Origin: Actinomadura darangshiensis
GTDB taxonomy: Bacteria; Actinomycetota; Actinomycetes; Streptosporangiales; Streptosporangiaceae
Direction: 5' to 3'
DNA: 57,696 nt
Assembly: GCF_004349235.1 (NCBI RefSeq)
Contig: NZ_SMKY01000022.1
Span: 1 to 57,696 of the forward strand
The position numbers were made by a program, and so were the translations under genes. Shown one piece after another: positions 50,199-57,696 of the stretch; positions within the stretch are counted from its first letter, which is position 1, and the number at the start of each line of letters is the position of its first letter. The notes beneath the pieces are model-generated. The model was not told the DNA's origin and ran no database searches. It saw nothing but the letters and a program-made list of their open reading frames with translations.

Positions 50199-50514
50199 CC
50201 CATCCTCACTGTCCGATCGACCCAGCACCGATACCGACCGCCCGGCCCCCCAAAACTCATCGCCCGGACAACGCTCAGACACCGACCATTTCGGGTGGCC
50301 GGCCCCATGCCGGCGGACGACGGCCGGGCGCTCCGGTGCCGTGGCGGGTCCAACGATGAGCGCGGCAGCACCGGCGCTGGCCGGGTAGTGGCGGGAGCCG
50401 GTCGGCGCTCCGTCTCCGGTACGAGATGAGGTGTGGCTCTCGTGCGTGACGCCTGGTGAGAAGCGCGATCCCTAACGTGATGGCTCCCGCGGTCGCGATT
50501 GAAGGGAGCCACAC
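50199..50514. other. Intergenic region without a convincing gene
   Basis: About 316 bases between the divergent VOC and serine hydrolase genes. The frames present are Arg/Pro-rich without domain character. Only the promoters and the GAAGGGAG ribosome site of the right-hand gene are expected here. Confidence 0.6.
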
Positions 50515-51708
50515 GTGATCAAGTATAGGCGTGCGCTGGGGGGCGCACTCACGCTGGCCGTGGCGGCCGGTGTCACGGCGGGGGCGCTGGCGGCCGACCG
50601 CCGGCCGCACGCCGCCGCCACGGCCGCCGGGTCCACCGACGCCGCCGCGAGCCAGGCCCGGCTGCGCGGCATTCTGCACCGGCTGACCACGGAGGACGGC
50701 GCGCCCGGGGCGCTCGTCGAGTACCGGGACCGGCGCGGCAGCACGGTGCTGACCAGCGGAGTCGCCGACGTGAAGACCGGCGCGCCGATGCGGGGCGACA
50801 GCCGGTTCCGGATCGGAAGCATGACCAAGTCGTACACGGCGACGGTCATGCTCCAGCTGGTGGGGGAGCATCGCGTCGACCTGGACGCGCCGGTGGAGCG
50901 GTACCTGCCCGGCGTCGTCCGCGGGCACGGCAACGACGGGCGGAAGATCACCGTCCGGCAGCTGCTCCAGCACACCAGCGGCCTGCCCGACGTCCTCGAC
51001 TACCTCAGCCCGCAGGAGATGCTGAAGGACCCGCTGGCCCACCACGACGCCCGCGAGCTGGTCGGCATCGCGCTCGCGCACCCGCCGACCTTCGAGCCCG
51101 GCGAGGGCTGGAAGTACACCAACACCGGCTACCTGCTCGCCGGAATGATCATCGAGAAGGTGACCGGCCGCACCTACAACGACGAGATCCGCCGCCGCAT
51201 CATCAGGCCGCTGCACCTCCGCGAGACGTTCGTGCCGGGCGACTCGCCGGAGATCCCCGGGCCGCACCCGCGCGGGTACGTCCGGCCGGGGGAGGACGCC
51301 CCGCTCATGGACCTCACCGCGTTCAACCCCTCGTCCGCGGGTCCGGCCGGCGGGATGATCTCCAGCGGCACCGACCACAACCGGTTCCTGGACGCGCTGG
51401 TCCGCGGCCGGCTGCTGCGTCCGGCCCAGCTGCGGCAGATGATGCGGACCCGGCCGACCGGCAACCCGGACGGCCGCGCGTACGGCCTCGGCCTGGAGAG
51501 CAGGCCGCTGCCTTGCGGCGGCGTCTACTGGGGGCACGGCGGCGACATCCTGGGGTACCAGACGGTGAGCGGCGCGACGTCCGACGGCAGGCAGGCGACG
51601 GTCATGGTGAACCTCGACCCGGGCGGCCCGGACGCGCAGGACGACGACGTGGAGGCCGCCGTCCAGACCGCGCTCTGCGGTGCCCGTCCCCCGGCCCCCG
51701 CCGGGTGA
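50515..51708 (+). CDS. Secreted serine hydrolase of the class C beta-lactamase/DD-peptidase fold
   Basis: 397 aa. Sec-type signal (MIKYRRALGGALTLAVAAGVTAGALAA region, residues 1-27). The active site has SMTK (SxxK, in RIGSMTKSYTATVML), YTN (YxN, in GWKYTNTGYLLAG) and HGG (HxG, in YWGHGGDILGYQ). Such enzymes act as D-Ala-D-Ala carboxypeptidases, esterases or beta-lactamases outside the membrane. The GTG has GGGAG six bases upstream. No obvious partner genes. Confidence 0.9.
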   Translation: MIKYRRALGGALTLAVAAGVTAGALAADRRPHAAATAAGSTDAAASQARLRGILHRLTTEDGAPGALVEYRDRRGSTVLTSGVADVKTGAPMRGDSRFRIGSMTKSYTATVMLQLVGEHRVDLDAPVERYLPGVVRGHGNDGRKITVRQLLQHTSGLPDVLDYLSPQEMLKDPLAHHDARELVGIALAHPPTFEPGEGWKYTNTGYLLAGMIIEKVTGRTYNDEIRRRIIRPLHLRETFVPGDSPEIPGPHPRGYVRPGEDAPLMDLTAFNPSSAGPAGGMISSGTDHNRFLDALVRGRLLRPAQLRQMMRTRPTGNPDGRAYGLGLESRPLPCGGVYWGHGGDILGYQTVSGATSDGRQATVMVNLDPGGPDAQDDDVEAAVQTALCGARPPAPAG

Positions 51709-51769
51709 GCCGTCCCGCACAGCGGGAACCGGGCGGTGGTCGGATGCCGGTTGCAGCACGCTCGCGACC

Positions 51770-52300
51770 ATGGACGTTCAGCGGACCGAGTGGTCCGACC
51801 GCCGCCAGATCCACGACGTCGTCCTGCGGTACTGCCGCGGGATCGACCGGCTGGACTTCGCCCTCGTCCGGTCGGCGTACCATCCGGACGCCGTCGACCA
51901 CCACACCGGCTTCGACGGAACGCTGGACGAGTACATCGCCTGGGTCGAGCCGAAGCTGCGCGCCAGGCGCGGCGGGACGATGCACATCGCCGCCAACCAT
52001 CTGGTCGAGCTGCTCGGCGACACCGCCGTCAGCGAGACGTACGGGACCTCGGTCCACTGGGGCGAGCCCGCCGACGACCCGCGGGCCAACTTCACCAGCG
52101 GCGTGCGGTTCGTCGACCACATGGCCTGGCGGGACGGCCGGTGGGCGATCGCCGAGCGGTGGGCCGTCCGGGAGTGGACCAGGTCCGACGCCGGCCGGCT
52201 GATGCCCAAGGAGGCCGCGGGCCCGTCCGGCAGCAGGGACGGCGACGACCCGCTGGTCCGGCTCCAGCGGCGGCTGCGGGGAACGGAGGGGGACGCGTGA
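51770..52300 (+). CDS. SnoaL-like (NTF2-fold) protein
   Basis: 176 aa. Cone-like NTF2 fold typical of SnoaL/ketosteroid-isomerase-like proteins: QIHDVVLRYCRGIDRLDFALVRSAYHPDAVDHHTGF at the N-terminus, and GVRFVDHMAWRDGRWAIAERWAVREW as the last strands. The motif DAVDHHTGF has the Asp/His cluster seen in SnoaL_4-type enzymes. It overlaps the LLM oxidoreductase gene (GTGA), suggesting a joint redox/hydration step on a hydrophobic substrate. Confidence 0.85.
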   Translation: MDVQRTEWSDRRQIHDVVLRYCRGIDRLDFALVRSAYHPDAVDHHTGFDGTLDEYIAWVEPKLRARRGGTMHIAANHLVELLGDTAVSETYGTSVHWGEPADDPRANFTSGVRFVDHMAWRDGRWAIAERWAVREWTRSDAGRLMPKEAAGPSGSRDGDDPLVRLQRRLRGTEGDA

Positions 52301-53178
52301 AAGCAGGTATCAGCTCGCCGATCGTGGCGCTGGCCGGAAACCGTCCGGCGTGGGAGGCCGGGGCCGGGACGGCCGAGCTCGTCCGGGTGGCGCAGACCGC
52401 CGACCGGCTCGGGTTCGAGTTCATGACCTGCGGGGACCATGTGGCCGTCCCGCCGGGCCTGCCGCGCGGGGAGCGCTTCTACGACCCGCTGGCGACGTTC
52501 TCCTTCCTCGCCGGGCGGACGCGCCGGCTCCGGTTCCTGCCGTACGTGCTGGTGCTGCCCTTCTACCACCCGCTGGAGATCGCCAAGCGGTACGGGACGC
52601 TCGACCACCTGAGCGGCGGGCGGCTGGTCCTCGGGTTCGGGGTCGGGAACCTGAAGGAGGAGTTCGACATGCTCGGCGTCCCGTTCGCCGACCGCGGGCC
52701 GCGGGCCGACGATGCCCTCAGGGCGCTGCGGGCGGCCCTGTCCGGCCGGGTGGTGTCGTACGAGGGGCCGTACTACGCGTTCCGCGACATGGTGGTCGAT
52801 CCGCACGCCGTCCAATCGCGGGTGCCGATGTGGATCGGCGGGCACAGCGAGCGCGCCCTGCGCCGCGCGGTCACGCTCGGCGACGGCTGGGCCCCGGCGC
52901 CGCAGTCGTTCCGCGGGCCCACCCCGGAGCTGATGCGGCGGATGCTCGACCGCCACGATCTTCCCGAGGGCTTCGACGTCCTCCTCACGCCGGGCGAGCG
53001 CCTGGACCCGGTCGGCGACCCCGGCCGGGTCCACGAGATCATCGCCACGGCCGCGGAGGCGGGCGCCACCCAGCTCAACCTGACGGTCCGGCACGAGTCG
53101 CTCGCCCACTACCTGGAGCAGTTGGAGGCGTTCGCGGAGACGGCCGGCCTGGAGAGCGGTCCCCGCGGCGATCTCTGA
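52297..53178 (+). CDS. LLM-class F420-dependent-type oxidoreductase
   Basis: 293 aa TIM-barrel flavin-fold enzyme of the luciferase-like monooxygenase family. FLPYVLVLPFYHPLEIAKRYGTLDHLSGGRLVLGFGVGN is the standard LLM core, and VPMWIGGHSERALRRAVTLGDGW the second signature. Many actinobacterial members use F420. Translationally coupled to the SnoaL-like gene. Substrate unknown. Confidence 0.88.
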   Translation: MKAGISSPIVALAGNRPAWEAGAGTAELVRVAQTADRLGFEFMTCGDHVAVPPGLPRGERFYDPLATFSFLAGRTRRLRFLPYVLVLPFYHPLEIAKRYGTLDHLSGGRLVLGFGVGNLKEEFDMLGVPFADRGPRADDALRALRAALSGRVVSYEGPYYAFRDMVVDPHAVQSRVPMWIGGHSERALRRAVTLGDGWAPAPQSFRGPTPELMRRMLDRHDLPEGFDVLLTPGERLDPVGDPGRVHEIIATAAEAGATQLNLTVRHESLAHYLEQLEAFAETAGLESGPRGDL

Positions 53179-53273
53179 CGACGCGGATGTGGTGCGGGTC
53201 TCTCGCGCCGCTGTTATGAGCCCGCCGCCCCCGGTGTCTTCTGTGCAGATCCAACCTGACAGAGGAGACGGAC

Positions 53274-54350
53274 ATGAAGGTCGTAGTGGCGGGTGCGGGA
53301 TACGCCGGGACGCTCGCGGCGAACCGGCTGGCGAAGAAGGTGCCGGACGCGGAGATCACGGTGGTCAATCCGCGTCCCGACTTCGTCGAGCGGGTGCGGC
53401 TGCACCAGCAGCTGGCCGGGACGGGACGGGCGGCGACCCCGCTCACCGAGATGCTGCGGGACGGCATCGCGGCGCGGCAGGCGGCCGTGGAGAAGATCGG
53501 CGACGGCACCGTGGTGCTCGAAGGCGGCGAGTCCCTCGACTTCGACCACCTGATCCTGGCCGTCGGCAGCACGCTCTCGCCGCTGCCGGGGACCGTCCCG
53601 ATCGGGACGTGGGAGGGGGCGGAGCAGGCCCGCGCCGCACTGGCGGGGCTGCCCGCCGGCGGCACGGTGACCGTCGTCGGCGCCGGGCCGACGGGCATCG
53701 AGACCGCCGCCGAGGTCGCCTACGCCCGTCCCGACCTGGGGGTGCGGCTCGTGGGGCAGAACCTCGCGGCCACCCTCTCGGACGGCGCCCGCCGCCGGGT
53801 GCGTGACGGCTTGGAGCGGCTGAAGGTGTCGATCGTGGAGAACGCGGTGGCCGAGGCAGACACGGGCACGGTGCAACTGCGATCGGGCGAGCAACTCAAC
53901 TCGGACCTCACCCTGTGGGCCGTCATCGGCGGCGTCCCCGACCTGGCGGCGCGGAGCGGCCTGAAGGTCGACGAGCGGGGCCGCGTCATCGTCGACGAGT
54001 ACCTGCGCAGCGTGACCGACCCGCGCATCATCGCCGTCGGCGACTGCGCCGCCATCCCCGGTTCCCGCATGTCCTGCCAGACGGCGGAACCGCAGGGCGG
54101 GCACGCCGCCGACAACCTCGCCCGCCTGGCGAAGGGTGCCGCGCCCAAGCCGTACTCGGTGGACTACGTCTCCACGTGCATCAGCCTCGGCAGGCACGAC
54201 GGCGTGATCCAGCTCGTCCACCGGGACGACCGGCCCCGCCGGCAGTATTTCGGCGGCCGTCCCGCGGCCATGACCAAGGCGGGCGTCGTCCGCGGCGCCA
54301 GGTTCAGCGCCCGCAGCGGCATCGGCGGATCGCTCCCCGGCTCGAAATGA
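53274..54350 (+). CDS. FAD-dependent pyridine nucleotide-disulfide-type oxidoreductase
   Basis: 358 aa. FAD-binding VVVAGAGYAGTLAANRL at the N-terminus, NAD(P)-binding VTVVGAGPTGIETAAEV near residue 125, and the late FAD motif RIIAVGDCAAI. There is no redox-active CxxxxC pair at the N-terminus, so it is closer to NDH-2/ferredoxin-reductase-like enzymes than to disulfide reductases. It lies 34 bases upstream of an ECF41-type sigma factor gene; oxidoreductase genes commonly sit next to this sigma group and are its targets. Confidence 0.9.
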   Translation: MKVVVAGAGYAGTLAANRLAKKVPDAEITVVNPRPDFVERVRLHQQLAGTGRAATPLTEMLRDGIAARQAAVEKIGDGTVVLEGGESLDFDHLILAVGSTLSPLPGTVPIGTWEGAEQARAALAGLPAGGTVTVVGAGPTGIETAAEVAYARPDLGVRLVGQNLAATLSDGARRRVRDGLERLKVSIVENAVAEADTGTVQLRSGEQLNSDLTLWAVIGGVPDLAARSGLKVDERGRVIVDEYLRSVTDPRIIAVGDCAAIPGSRMSCQTAEPQGGHAADNLARLAKGAAPKPYSVDYVSTCISLGRHDGVIQLVHRDDRPRRQYFGGRPAAMTKAGVVRGARFSARSGIGGSLPGSK

Positions 54351-54384
54351 CCGGCCGTGGTGTGATGGAAGGGGGGACCGAACC

Positions 54385-55281
54385 ATGAGCGACAACGCCA
54401 CCGACCCGGCGACCGAAGCCTTCGTCGCCCACCGCAACCTGCTCTTCACCGTCGTGTACGAGATGCTCGGCTCGGCGGCCGACGCTGAGGACGTCCTGCA
54501 GGAGACCTGGCTGCGGTGGGTCAGGGTCGACCTGGAGCAGGTGCGCGACCAGCGCGCCTACCTCGTCCGGGTCGCGACCCGGCAGGCGCTGAACCGGCTG
54601 CGCACGATGTCGCGCCGCAAGGAGTCCTATGTCGGCCCGTGGCTGCCCGAACCGCTGCTGACCTCCCCGGACGTGGCCGAGGACGTCGAGCTCGCCGAGA
54701 GCATGTCGATGGCGCTGATGCTCGTCCTGGAGACGCTCTCGCCCACCGAGCGCGCCGTCTTCGTGCTGCGCGAGGCCTTCGACCTCGGCTACGACGAGAT
54801 CGCCGACGCGGTCGGCAAGAGCACCGCGGCCGTCCGGCAGATCGCCTACCGCGCCCGCCGGCACGTCGACGCCCGCCGCCCCCGCGAGGCGGTGTCCCCG
54901 CGCGAGACCCGCGCGGTCCTGGAGTCGTTCCAGCACGCGCTCGACACCGGTGACCTGCAAGGTCTCCTGGACGTCCTCGCGCCCGACACCGTCCTGCTGA
55001 GCGACGGCGGCGGCGTCAAGCAGGCCGCGCTGCGCCCGATCGCCGGCGCCGAGAAGGTGGTCCGCTTCATCCTCGGCGGCATCGGCAAGGCCGAGAGCAC
55101 CCTCACCACCGACCACACGGTGGTCAACGGCCGGCCCGGCCTCCTCCTGCGCCTGGACGGCGAACTCGACGGCATCATGGCCGTCCGCGTCGAGGCGGGT
55201 CGCATCACCGGCCTCTACTACGTCCGCAACCCCGAAAAGCTGACCCACGTGACCTCCGAAAACCCCCTCACCCTGCAATGA
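54385..55281 (+). CDS. sigJ: ECF sigma factor of the SigJ/ECF41 type with C-terminal SnoaL-like domain
   Basis: 298 aa. Sigma region 2 (LLFTVVYEMLGSAADAEDVLQETWLRW) and region 4 (LSPTERAVFVLREAFDLGYDEIADAVGKSTAAVRQIAYRAR) are intact. The C-terminal NTF2-like extension (from about residue 170) carries the conserved DGGG motif (LSDGGGVKQAA), a marker of ECF41 factors. In that group the extension regulates the sigma factor in place of an anti-sigma protein. The FAD oxidoreductase gene upstream is a likely target. Confidence 0.9.
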   Translation: MSDNATDPATEAFVAHRNLLFTVVYEMLGSAADAEDVLQETWLRWVRVDLEQVRDQRAYLVRVATRQALNRLRTMSRRKESYVGPWLPEPLLTSPDVAEDVELAESMSMALMLVLETLSPTERAVFVLREAFDLGYDEIADAVGKSTAAVRQIAYRARRHVDARRPREAVSPRETRAVLESFQHALDTGDLQGLLDVLAPDTVLLSDGGGVKQAALRPIAGAEKVVRFILGGIGKAESTLTTDHTVVNGRPGLLLRLDGELDGIMAVRVEAGRITGLYYVRNPEKLTHVTSENPLTLQ

Positions 55282-55359
55282 CCCAGGCAGGGTTTTGAGG
55301 GCAGGTGAGGGGAAGGGGGCGGATTAGCGATATCCGTGGTCGGCTGGGGGAGGCAGGAA

Positions 55360-56277
55360 ATGAACATGTTGCAGAGGATGGCGCGTCGGCTGGAGCGGGC
55401 CGAGGCGCTCGACAAGGCCGCGAAGCCGTTGAGCAAGGCGGTTCAGCGGGCGGTGCGGCCGCGTCTGGTCCGCAACATGCTCAGCGGGACGAACCTCGGG
55501 CACCCGCTGCACCCGGCGCTCACGGACGTGACGGTCGGCGCGTGGAGCATGGCCGCGCTGCTGGACGCCGTGGGCGGCTGCGAGGCCGAGCCGGCGTCCG
55601 ATCTCCTGGTGAAGGCCGGGGTGGTGTCGGCCGTGCCCACCGCGCTCACCGGCCTGAACGACTGGTCCGACACGCTGGAGGGCGACAGGCGGGTCGGGTT
55701 GGTCCACGCCGCGGCCAACACCGTGGCGCTGTCGCTGTACATGGCGTCGATCGCCGCGCGTGCCCGAGGCGACCGGGGCAAGGGCAAGGCGCTGGGGTTC
55801 GCCGGCTTCGGGCTGCTGGGCATGAGCGCCTACCTCGGCGGGCACCTGTCGTTCACCAAGGGCGTCAACGTCAACCGCACCGCCTGGCAGGAGGGACCGG
55901 ACGAGTGGACCCCGGTGCTGGGCGCGGACGACCTGCCCGAGGGCGCGCACCGCACCGCGGACGCGGGCGGCGTGCAGGTCCTGCTCCACAAGATCGACGG
56001 GCGGGTGTACGCGCTGGCCGCGACGTGCAGCCACATGGGCGGCCCGCTGGGCGACGGGACGTTCGAGGACGGTTGCGTCACCTGCCCGTGGCACGGCAGC
56101 ACGTTCCGCTTCTCCGACGGCGGCATCAGGCGCGGCCCGGCCAGCACCCCGCAGCCCTGCTACGAGACCCGGGTGGAGAACGGGCGGATCGAGGTGCGCC
56201 TCGCACCCGAGGGCGTCCCGGAGGGGACGGCCGCGGAGGGCACCCACCGCAAGCGCAACCGTGTCGTGATCGGCTGA
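55360..56277 (+). CDS. DUF2231 membrane domain-Rieske 2Fe-2S fusion protein
   Basis: 305 aa. The first half has GHPLHPALTDVTVGAWSMAALLD and LVHAAANTVALSLYMASIAAR, the DUF2231 pattern of small membrane helices. The second half (from about residue 185) is a Rieske domain with the ligands CSHMGGPLGDG and CPWHGSTF. It is a known actinobacterial fusion and probably transfers electrons at the membrane. ATG 55360 follows GGAGGCAGGA. Confidence 0.9.
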   Translation: MNMLQRMARRLERAEALDKAAKPLSKAVQRAVRPRLVRNMLSGTNLGHPLHPALTDVTVGAWSMAALLDAVGGCEAEPASDLLVKAGVVSAVPTALTGLNDWSDTLEGDRRVGLVHAAANTVALSLYMASIAARARGDRGKGKALGFAGFGLLGMSAYLGGHLSFTKGVNVNRTAWQEGPDEWTPVLGADDLPEGAHRTADAGGVQVLLHKIDGRVYALAATCSHMGGPLGDGTFEDGCVTCPWHGSTFRFSDGGIRRGPASTPQPCYETRVENGRIEVRLAPEGVPEGTAAEGTHRKRNRVVIG

Positions 56278-56653
56278 TCAGCGAGGGGCCGGGCCGAGGA
56301 GGTCCCACCGGTTGCCGGCGATGTCGAGGAACACGGCGAGCCGCCCGTAGGGCTCGGTGCGAGGCGGGGTGACGAACTCGACGCCCGCGGTCGTCATGCG
56401 TGCGTACGAGCCCCACCCGGCCGGCGACCTGGTTCCCGACGGCGCCGGCTTGGCGTTGGCCGTCCGCGCGGGCGAGCAGGATTCCGGTCTGAGCGCCCGG
56501 CGGCCGGACGACGACCCACCGTTTGGGACGGCCATCGTTGGTAAGCGAGGGCGAGTCTTCGACCAGGTCGAACCCCAGGGCCGCGGTGAAGTGCTCGATG
56601 GCCTGGTCGTAGTCGTCCACGACGATCGTGATCAGCTCAATTCGCACTTTCAC
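56278..56653 (-). pseudogene. VOC-family protein gene disrupted by an out-of-frame deletion
   Basis: The N-terminal half (MKVRIELITIVVDDYDQAIE to NQVAGRVG) reads in one frame and the C-terminal half (SYARMTTAGVEFVTPP to NRWDLLGP) in the next. The switch is near 56400-56411. Intact relatives have about ten more residues (a phenylalanine-rich strand plus VDDFDAAY) between RVG and the ARM segment. About 30 bases, not a multiple of three, therefore seem to be lost. The first frame alone would run on past the second stop into unrelated residues. A sequencing error is less likely because material is missing as well as shifted. Confidence 0.75.
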
Positions 56654-56706
56654 GAGCCTAGGGTGCCCCTCGGCCGCTTCCCGGCTGATCGCGTTATCGT
56701 GCCGCT

Positions 56707-57696
56707 GTGGCGGGAGACGCGGGAAAAGTCGTGATGGGCCGGTATCGGCTGGTGGAGGTGCTGGGCGAGGGCGGGATGGGCGCCGTCTGGCGCGCGCATG
56801 ATGAGCGGATGCGCCGGGACGTGGCGCTCAAGCAGCTCAAGCTCCCCCTGAGCCTGGACGCCGGGCTGCGCGATCAGCTGGTGGCGCGCATGGAGCGGGA
56901 GGCGCGGTCGGTCGGGATGCTCAAGCACCCCGGCGTCATCACCGTCCATGACCAGTTCCACGACGAGGACGGCCTGCCCTGGATCGTCATGGAGCTGGTG
57001 CGGGGCCGCTCACTCGCCGACCTCCTCAGCGACGGCGGCCCCCTGGACGAGGCGGAGGCCGCCCGGATCGGTGCGCAGATCGCCGAGGCGCTGGCCGTCG
57101 CGCACGAGGCGGGGATCGTGCACCGCGACATCAAGCCCGCCAACATCCTGCTGGAGGGCGAGCGGGTCGTGGTGTCCGACTTCGGGCTCGCGGTCGTGCC
57201 GGGAGAGACCACGCTCACCGCCACCGGTGCGTTGCTGGGCACCCCCGCCTATCTGTCCCCCGAGCAGGTCAACGACCGGGAAGCCACCGCCGCGTCCGAC
57301 ATGTGGTCCCTGGGCGCGACCCTGTACGCCGCCGTCGAGGGCCGTCCCGCCTTCAGCGGCGGCAGCATGGCGGCGCTGCTTCTGGCCATCTCGCGGGGTG
57401 AGCCCGCCCCCGTCCAGCGGGCTCGGCGGCTGGCGCCGGTCCTTCGCGACCTGCTGCGCCGCGACCCCGGGCGACGTCCCACCGCCAAGGCCGCCGCGGC
57501 CACGCTCGCCGCGCTGGCCGGCCGAGCACCCGCCGCCCAAGCGCCTGCCACCACCGAACCGGTCATACCGGACGCCGTCCCGCCGTTCCCGGAGTTCTCG
57601 CGCCGCGCCCTCCTCGCCACCGGCGGCGCCGCCCTCGCCTTGGCGGCCGTCCCTGTCGGCTACCTCCTCACCCGCGACGACCACAAGGAGAAGCCC
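56707..57696 (+). CDS. Serine/threonine protein kinase (PknB type), 3' partial
   Basis: 330 codons visible; the gene runs off the right edge in frame. The kinase domain is complete: Gly-loop LGEGGMGAVW (residues 19-28), Lys42 in VALKQLK, catalytic HRDIKPANILL (Asp141), DFGLAV (Asp158) and a TATGALLGTPAYLSPEQ activation segment. A Pro/Ala-rich linker follows, and a Tat-like or single-pass membrane segment begins near SRRALLATGGAALALAAVPVGYLL, so the missing part is probably extracellular. The GTG at 56707 is preferred (VAGDAGKVVMGRYRL); GTG 56731 is an in-frame alternative. Confidence 0.92.
   Translation, partial: MAGDAGKVVMGRYRLVEVLGEGGMGAVWRAHDERMRRDVALKQLKLPLSLDAGLRDQLVARMEREARSVGMLKHPGVITVHDQFHDEDGLPWIVMELVRGRSLADLLSDGGPLDEAEAARIGAQIAEALAVAHEAGIVHRDIKPANILLEGERVVVSDFGLAVVPGETTLTATGALLGTPAYLSPEQVNDREATAASDMWSLGATLYAAVEGRPAFSGGSMAALLLAISRGEPAPVQRARRLAPVLRDLLRRDPGRRPTAKAAAATLAALAGRAPAAQAPATTEPVIPDAVPPFPEFSRRALLATGGAALALAAVPVGYLLTRDDHKEKP

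Noticed and set aside
1..57696. CRISPR arrays, tRNA/rRNA genes, transposases, integrases and attachment sites
   Set aside because: Looked for by eye; no repeat-spacer pattern, tRNA cloverleaf or mobile-element protein was recognised.

Overview
The window is very GC-rich (roughly 70% or more by eye) and gene-dense, with many ATGA/GTGA stop-start overlaps. It looks like a chromosomal piece of an actinomycete. A Thermomonosporaceae/Streptomyces-type host (Actinomadura-like) is my inference, from a nitrate-sensing-type histidine kinase with a roadblock partner, an ECF41-type sigma factor and a large specialised-metabolite cluster. No rRNA, tRNA, CRISPR array or insertion sequence was seen.

Region 1 (1-7.5 kb): the start of a NIT-type histidine kinase (runs off the left edge), a divergent roadblock/LC7 protein, a two-component pair and a divergent three-gene ABC-2 exporter operon. 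Region 2 (7.5-19.7 kb): a sugar-acid/amino-sugar-acid catabolic locus. A leftward operon carries a sugar ABC transporter, a D-serine-dehydratase-like enzyme, a KDG-type kinase, RidA, a D-aminoacylase-like amidohydrolase and a DHDPS-like aldolase. A rightward operon carries an IclR regulator, a KDPG-type aldolase and a galactonate-dehydratase-like enolase. Strong TTGCA/TGCAA palindromes lie between them.

Region 3 (19.7-48.9 kb) is the main interest: a biosynthetic gene cluster that I do not recognise. It combines (a) a KS fused to a degenerate AT, a KS-alpha/KS-beta pair, one ACP, a separate methylmalonyl-type AT, a ketoreductase and a type II thioesterase; (b) a MIO ammonia-lyase/aminomutase and a truncated feruloyl-CoA-synthetase-like protein; (c) a complete set for an aminocyclitol: inositol-3-phosphate synthase, inositol monophosphatase, inositol dehydrogenase-like enzyme and a scyllo-inosose-type aminotransferase, plus a second DegT-family enzyme; (d) a sulfation set: type III PKS, PAPS-type sulfotransferase, CysD, CysN and an arylsulfotransferase, which matches the two-step sulfation relay known from caprazamycin biosynthesis; (e) a free-standing condensation domain, an O-methyltransferase, two glycosyltransferase-like proteins, a MATE exporter and a LuxR-type regulator with a degenerate receiver. 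The likely product is a sulfated acyl-aminocyclitol; this is inference. A 19-nt motif, GCGTCMATCGGNNNNTTAY, recurs upstream of several of these operons.

Region 4 (48.9-57.7 kb): ordinary chromosomal genes: an ankyrin-like protein, a VOC protein, a class C beta-lactamase-fold hydrolase, a SnoaL-like protein with an F420-type LLM oxidoreductase, an FAD oxidoreductase next to an ECF41 sigma factor, a DUF2231-Rieske protein, a frameshifted VOC pseudogene, and the first part of a Ser/Thr kinase cut by the right edge.
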